Below are positions 60,549 to 64,000 of a stretch of DNA of 64,000 nucleotides, in pieces. A model generated the notes under the pieces. The model saw only the letters and a program-made list of their open reading frames with translations. It ran no database searches and had not been told where the DNA came from. Position 1 is the stretch's first letter; every line of letters begins with the position of its first letter. Location of the stretch: contig JACPVG010000005.1 of assembly GCA_016191875.1 (NCBI GenBank), forward strand, positions 1 through 64,000, in the 5' to 3' direction. The DNA comes from Chloroflexota bacterium (lineage in GTDB: Bacteria > Chloroflexota > Anaerolineae > Anaerolineales > UBA11579). The position numbers and the translations under genes were made by a program.

Positions 60549-60617
60549 ATGCAGAATCCCATAGTCCTCGATGGACGCAAACCCAGGGATAGCTTCGGCT
60601 GTCCTGCTTCACATTAA
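60549..60617 (+). CDS. 22-residue upstream ORF (leader peptide candidate)
   Basis: TAAGGAG (60535-60541) lies seven bases before an ATG that opens a 22-codon frame (MQNPIVLDGRKPRDSFGCPA then SH). It ends 31 bases before ssb. The ribosome site is as good as that of ssb itself, so it may be translated and couple or regulate ssb. No similarity recognised. Confidence 0.45.
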   Translation: MQNPIVLDGRKPRDSFGCPASH

Positions 60618-60648
60618 CCGCAGACCGAACCAGAAGAGGAGCAAGACC

Positions 60649-61071
60649 ATGACCTACCACAAGATCACCATCGTCGGCAACCTGGGGCGCGACCCGGAGA
60701 TGCGCTACCTGCCCAGCGGGCAGGCCGTCACCTCCTTCTCCGTCGCCACCAATCGCACCTACACCGCCAGCAATGGCGAAAAGGTGAAGGAAACCGTGTG
60801 GTTCCGCGTTTCCGCCTGGGGCCGCCAGGCCGAAACCTGCAACCAGTACCTCAAACAGGGCAAGCAGGTGCTGGTGGAAGGCCGCATGACGGCCGATAAG
60901 GAAACCGGCAACCCGCGCGTCTGGACCGGCCAGGATGGCGCCCCGCGCGCCTCCTACGAGGTCTCCGCCGACCGGGTGGTGTTCCTCGGCGGCCGCGAAG
61001 AAGGCGCCCCGCCCGCCCACGATGGCGGCGCCTCGCCGGACTTCGCTGAAGAGGACGAGATCCCCTTCTAG
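60649..61071 (+). CDS. ssb: Single-stranded DNA-binding protein
   Basis: The 140-residue protein has an OB fold: ITIVGNLGRDPEMRYLPSGQAVTSFSVATNR in outline, and WFRVSAWGRQAETCNQYLKQGKQVLVEG. The acidic tail ends DEIPF, the binding tip for partner repair proteins. AGAGGAGCAAG precedes the ATG at 60649. It protects ssDNA in replication and repair and appears to share a transcript direction with DUF3467 and translin genes. Confidence 0.96.
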   Translation: MTYHKITIVGNLGRDPEMRYLPSGQAVTSFSVATNRTYTASNGEKVKETVWFRVSAWGRQAETCNQYLKQGKQVLVEGRMTADKETGNPRVWTGQDGAPRASYEVSADRVVFLGGREEGAPPAHDGGASPDFAEEDEIPF

Positions 61072-61187
61072 CGAGCCGGGCACGCGCGACGAATGCTGCC
61101 ACTTTTAGTGGTCCGTTAGTCCCATAGCGGATAGGCGGCGCGGCGGTGGCTCCCCGCGCCGCCTGCCCGGCTTTCCAAGGAGCAAAC

Positions 61188-61547
61188 ATGGCCGACCCGA
61201 AAACGCCCCCCAAGACCCCGCCGCCGCTGCCCAACCTGCACCTCCCCGACGGGCTGGAAGCGGTCTACGCCAACCTGGTGCGCATCGCCCACACGCCGGC
61301 CGAAATCGTCTTCGACTTCGCCCGCCTGCTGCCCGGCGACAAACTGCCCACCGTGCAGGCGCGTGTGCTGATGTCCCCGTTGGGGAGCAAGCTGTTCCTG
61401 CGCGCCCTCACCGAGAACCTCGCCCGCTACGAGGCCGCCTTCGGCGAGATTCACATCCCCCAACAGCACAGTCTGGCAGATTTCCTCTTCCGCCCGCCCC
61501 AGCCCGGCGACGACAAAGGCGAAGACAAGGGCCCCAACGATGGATAA
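61188..61547 (+). CDS. DUF3467 protein
   Basis: The 119-residue protein has EAVYANLVRIAHTPAEIVFDFARLLPGD and ARVLMSPLGSKLFLRALTENLARYEAAFGEI in outline, the DUF3467 pattern. Proline-rich head, acidic Lys/Asp-rich tail. AAGGAG precedes the ATG at 61188. It overlaps the translin gene by eight bases, so the two are coupled. Function unknown. Confidence 0.85.
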   Translation: MADPKTPPKTPPPLPNLHLPDGLEAVYANLVRIAHTPAEIVFDFARLLPGDKLPTVQARVLMSPLGSKLFLRALTENLARYEAAFGEIHIPQQHSLADFLFRPPQPGDDKGEDKGPNDG

Positions 61548-62205
61548 GCTCGACCAGATCGCCGACCGCATTCACACCGCCTTCGAAGCCCACACCCAGG
61601 CCCGGGATGCCGCCCTGGCGCACGCCCGCACGCTTACCCGTCACTGCGCCCACGCCATCCGCGCCGTGCACCGTGAGGAGCGCGCCAACGCTGAGACTGA
61701 ATTGGCCCAGGCCGCCCAGCTGGCCGCGCATCTGCGCGCCGTCCAGGTCGAATACCCGGCCATCTACTACGCCGGCTACACCCAGGACGCCCTCAAAGAA
61801 TACGCCGAGGCCAACATCGTCCTCAGCCTGATCCTGGACGGCGGCCGCCTGCCCAACCCGGAAGACCTGGCCGTGGAGAACGACACCTACCTCAAGGGCC
61901 TCTCCGAGGCCGTCGGCGAACTGCGCCGCCGCTGCCTCGACCTCCTGCGCCACGGCTACTCCCACGAAGTCGAACGCCTGCTCCAGCACATGGACGATAT
62001 CTACAACGTGCTGGTTACCATGGATTACCCCGACGCCGTCACCGGCGGCCTGCGCCGCCTGACCGACATCGCCCGCTCGATCATCGAGCGCACCCGCGGC
62101 GATGTGACCCTCTCCATGCGCCAGCAGCGCCTCCAGCAGGCCCTGCGCCGCTTCGAGCGCAAATTGGGCGCGGCCGGCGAAACCAAAGACCAGGGCGAGG
62201 GCTAG
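61540..62205 (+). CDS. Translin-family protein
   Basis: The 221-residue all-helical protein has YYAGYTQDALKEYAEANIVLSLI, LPNPEDLAVENDTYLKGLSEAVGELRRRCLD and MDYPDAVTGGLRRLTDIARSIIERTRGD in outline, the translin/TRAX signature blocks. Translins form octamers that bind or cut RNA and ssDNA; they are standard in eukaryotes and archaea but uncommon in bacteria. The neighbour ssb upstream and a Cas4-like nuclease downstream suggest a nucleic-acid role. Confidence 0.82.
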   Translation: MDKLDQIADRIHTAFEAHTQARDAALAHARTLTRHCAHAIRAVHREERANAETELAQAAQLAAHLRAVQVEYPAIYYAGYTQDALKEYAEANIVLSLILDGGRLPNPEDLAVENDTYLKGLSEAVGELRRRCLDLLRHGYSHEVERLLQHMDDIYNVLVTMDYPDAVTGGLRRLTDIARSIIERTRGDVTLSMRQQRLQQALRRFERKLGAAGETKDQGEG

Positions 62206-62210
62206 GCCGC

Positions 62211-62447
62211 ATGCGCACCATCCGCGCCTCCGAGATCGGCTCGTTCCTCTATTGCCGCCGCGCCTGGTGGTATCAGCAGCAGGGCACCCCCTCCCAGAAC
62301 CAGGCCGAACTGGCGGCTGGCAGCGCCCTCCACCACCGGCATGGCCGGGCGGTGGTCGTCTCCGGCCTGCTGCGCGCCCTGGCCCTCCTGCTGCTCCTGG
62401 CCGGGCTGGTCTTCCTCGCTGCCCACTTCACCCTGCAGGCGCTCTAG
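62211..62447 (+). CDS. N-terminal half of a split membrane Cas4-like nuclease
   Basis: The 78-residue protein has RASEIGSFLYC15RRAWWYQQQG, the N-terminal Cys segment of Cas4/Dna2-type nucleases that contributes the first iron-sulfur ligand, and LAAGSALHHRHG, then one membrane span (LLRALALLLLLAGLVFLAAHF). It stops three codons before the second half begins in a different frame. It lies six bases after translin. Alone it lacks the nuclease site, so it must pair with the next protein to make the full domain. Confidence 0.75.
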   Translation: MRTIRASEIGSFLYCRRAWWYQQQGTPSQNQAELAAGSALHHRHGRAVVVSGLLRALALLLLLAGLVFLAAHFTLQAL

Positions 62448-62449
62448 CC

Positions 62450-62980
62450 GTGTCCTCCCCGCTGGCCTTCGGCCTCCTCCTGCTTCTGCTGGCCCTGCTG
62501 TTGTTCTGGCAGTCCGGCCGCCAGCGCCGCTCCGCCGGAATCCCCGCCGGGCGCATCGTCTATTCCGATACCGGCCGCTGGGAAGCCGCCCCCGAACCGT
62601 TCTTCGACCCCATCACCCAGCTCACCGGCAAGCCCGACTACCTGGTGCGCCAGGGCCGGGCGGTCATCCCGGTGGAAGTCAAGAGCAGCCGCCCGCCCGA
62701 AGCGCCCTACGACTCGCACATCTACCAGCTGGCGGCCTACTGCCTGCTGGTGGAACGCGAGACCGGCGTGCGCCCGCCCTATGGACTGATTCACTACGGC
62801 CTGGGCCAGAGCGCCCGCACCTTTGCCGTGGAGTACACCCCCGCCCTGGAGGACGGCCTGCTGGCCCTGCTCACCGAGATGCGCCGGGCCGACCTTCAGG
62901 CCAGCCTGGACCGCTCCCACGACCAACCCGGCCGCTGCCGCGGCTGCGGCTACCTGAGCCTGTGCGAACAGAGGCTATAA
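62450..62980 (+). CDS. C-terminal half of a split membrane Cas4-like nuclease
   Basis: The 176-residue protein starts at GTG two bases after the previous stop. It has one membrane span (residues 5-20), then the PD-(D/E)XK core: GKPD63YLV, VE76VK78SS and HIYQLAAYCLLVE (QxxxY), and three C-terminal Cys (C163, C166, C172). With C15 of the preceding protein these give the four ligands of a Cas4-type 4Fe-4S cluster. No cas genes or arrays are nearby, so this is a housekeeping-type homolog rather than CRISPR Cas4. Confidence 0.8.
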   Translation: MSSPLAFGLLLLLLALLLFWQSGRQRRSAGIPAGRIVYSDTGRWEAAPEPFFDPITQLTGKPDYLVRQGRAVIPVEVKSSRPPEAPYDSHIYQLAAYCLLVERETGVRPPYGLIHYGLGQSARTFAVEYTPALEDGLLALLTEMRRADLQASLDRSHDQPGRCRGCGYLSLCEQRL

Positions 62981-62981
62981 T
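62976..62981 (+). promoter_or_regulatory. Leaderless -10 element of nadK
   Basis: TATAAT overlaps the stop codon of the Cas4-like gene and ends seven bases before the nadK ATG. There is no Shine-Dalgarno. Confidence 0.6.
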
Positions 62982-62988
62982 CCCCGCG

Positions 62989-63861
62989 ATGAACACCGCC
63001 CTGCCCGTCCTTGCCAACGTGGCCGTGCTGGCCCACCCCGGCCTGCCTGAGGCCGTCGAACAGGCGCGCCGGGTGGCTGTTTTCCTGGAAGGGTGCGGCC
63101 GTCAGGCCAGCGCCGGCAGCCTGGACGACCCCGTCCTGCGCCAGCGCATCGCCGCCGGCGATTTCAACCTGGTGGTCACGCTGGGCGGCGACGGCACGGT
63201 GCTGCGCGCCGGGCATCTGTGCGCCCCGCTCGGCCTGCCCATCCTGCCAGTAAACTTCGGCCATTTCGGCTTCCTCATCGAAGTGCATCGCGACGACTGG
63301 CAGAGCGCCCTGGAGTCGCTGCTGGCAGGCAATTACTGGCTGGAGGAGCGCCTGATGCTACAGGCCCGCCACCACCGCGGCAGCCAGCCGCTGGGCGAGT
63401 GGGAAGTGGTCAATGATGTTGTCATCGGCCGCGGGCGCCAGGTGCGCCCGCTGCATGTGGCCGCCAGCCTGGACGAACAGCCGCTCACCACCTACGTGGC
63501 CGACGCCCTCATCGCCGCCACCCCCACCGGCAGCACCGCCTACGCCCTGGCGGCCGGCGGGCCGATTCTGCCGCCCGAATTACGCAACATCCTGCTCGTG
63601 CCGGTCGCGCCGCACCTTTCGATCGACCGGGCTATCGTGCTGTCTGAAGGCGCCGTGCTCAGCCTCACCCTGCTCTCCAGCCAGCCGGCCGTGTTGAGCG
63701 TGGACGGCCAGCCCTCCGTGGACCTCGAGGAACACGACTGCATCGAGGTGACCGTGAGCAAGAATGCCCTGCGCCTGGTGCGCTTCCAGGAAGCCGGCTA
63801 TTTCTACCGCAACCTGATCTCCCTGATGGACCAGAACCCCTCGGTGGGCGAGGCGAAGTAA
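62989..63861 (+). CDS. nadK: NAD kinase
   Basis: The 290-residue protein has the diacylglycerol-kinase-like GGDGT motif (VTLGGDGTVLRAG), NFGHFGFL, NDVVIGRG and TPTGSTAYALAAGGPI, all standard for ATP-NAD kinase. It phosphorylates NAD to NADP. The ATG at 62989 gives the normal family length. It appears to be the start of a new leaderless transcript and is followed closely by a zinc-finger gene. Confidence 0.95.
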   Translation: MNTALPVLANVAVLAHPGLPEAVEQARRVAVFLEGCGRQASAGSLDDPVLRQRIAAGDFNLVVTLGGDGTVLRAGHLCAPLGLPILPVNFGHFGFLIEVHRDDWQSALESLLAGNYWLEERLMLQARHHRGSQPLGEWEVVNDVVIGRGRQVRPLHVAASLDEQPLTTYVADALIAATPTGSTAYALAAGGPILPPELRNILLVPVAPHLSIDRAIVLSEGAVLSLTLLSSQPAVLSVDGQPSVDLEEHDCIEVTVSKNALRLVRFQEAGYFYRNLISLMDQNPSVGEAK

Positions 63862-63864
63862 CCC

Positions 63865-64000
63865 ATGACCGACGCGAACACGCTCTATTGCGCCAACCAC
63901 CCCGACCGCGCCACGACGCTGCGCTGCAACCGCTGCAACAAACCCATCTGCGCCTCTTGCGCCAAGCGCACCCCCACCGGCTACCGCTGCCCGGAATGCA
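63865..64000 (+). CDS. B-box-type zinc-finger protein, 5' end only
   Basis: The frame opens three bases after nadK and runs off the window at residue 45. It holds CANHPDRATTLRC, CNRC and CASC, the Cys/His spacing of a bacterial B-box zinc finger. In other bacteria such domains usually precede a membrane part (for example rhomboid or DUF), which would lie outside the window. Confidence 0.75.
   Translation, partial: MTDANTLYCANHPDRATTLRCNRCNKPICASCAKRTPTGYRCPEC

Noticed and set aside
62450-62980. CRISPR-associated Cas4
   Set aside because: No cas1, cas2 or repeat array occurs in the window, and both halves are membrane-anchored, unlike adaptation Cas4.

Overview
The window is 64 kb of GC-rich bacterial DNA broken by short AT-rich islands. 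The organism is most likely a member of the Chloroflexota, probably Anaerolineae-like. This is inferred from the mix of LAAC-type lipoproteins, a HerA/NurA pair, a translin next to a DUF3467 protein, a Gram-positive-type GAAC-N4-GTTC operator, intergenic palindromes and the absence of any outer-membrane or LPS gene. No rRNA, transposase, integrase or CRISPR array was seen, so the assignment rests on gene content only.

Layout. 1-4455: translation and transcription cluster tuf(3' end)-rpmG-tRNA-Trp-secE-nusG-rplK-rplA-[L10 leader]-rplJ-rplL. 4656-6772: an OmpR-type two-component pair. 6779-8423: a membrane protein and a lytic transglycosylase behind a near-consensus promoter carrying LexA-like boxes. 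8704-10363: a CobW GTPase and a tyrosine phosphatase. 10639-14244: an AT-rich defence island (PmeII-like nuclease, DNA methyltransferase, zinc ribbon, OLD-family ATPase/TOPRIM nuclease). 14306-18233: a NurA/HAS-barrel/HerA DNA-end-processing operon with a four-helix-bundle gene lodged inside it. 18459-24677: lipoproteins, a thioesterase, a diguanylate cyclase and a serine hydrolase. 24977-26386: zinc-ribbon genes, then an ArsR-DsrE pair in which the DsrE gene has an in-frame UGA at the position of a conserved Cys, a strong selenocysteine candidate. 26648-29890: pyruvate/2-oxo-acid dehydrogenase E1alpha-E1beta-E2. 30120-31850: a solitary AIPR-family phage-resistance protein. 32005-37822: a hydrolase, an acetyltransferase, hypothetical genes, a Lon-N-domain protein and the exonuclease MrfB. 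38025-40601: MrfA helicase with an HNH insert. 40659-45245: a toxin-antitoxin and relic region with VapBC, repeated DUF2442/XRE fragments, DUF6398 and an AT-rich zinc-ribbon protein. 45421-49919: a C39-like peptidase, an SbcD-like phosphoesterase and a TolB-like propeller. 50052-57446: a MarR-regulated maltodextrin uptake and degradation locus without its own ATPase. 57518-64000: M3 peptidase, DUF5996-like protein, SSB, DUF3467, translin, a Cas4-like nuclease split over two ORFs, NAD kinase and the start of a zinc-finger protein.

Regulation. At least eight genes have a TATAAT or TACAAT hexamer only 6-8 bases before the start codon and no Shine-Dalgarno, which points to leaderless mRNAs. Others (rplJ, malE, ssb, zinc-ribbon pair) have classical Shine-Dalgarno sites. 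Small palindromic repeats are scattered between genes, and one has been fixed twice in frame inside the E2 gene.

The most notable items are the candidate selenoprotein DsrE (25683-26048), the split membrane Cas4-like nuclease (62211-62980), the four-gene defence island (10639-14244), the SOS-like promoter at 8369-8423, and MrfA carrying an HNH domain.
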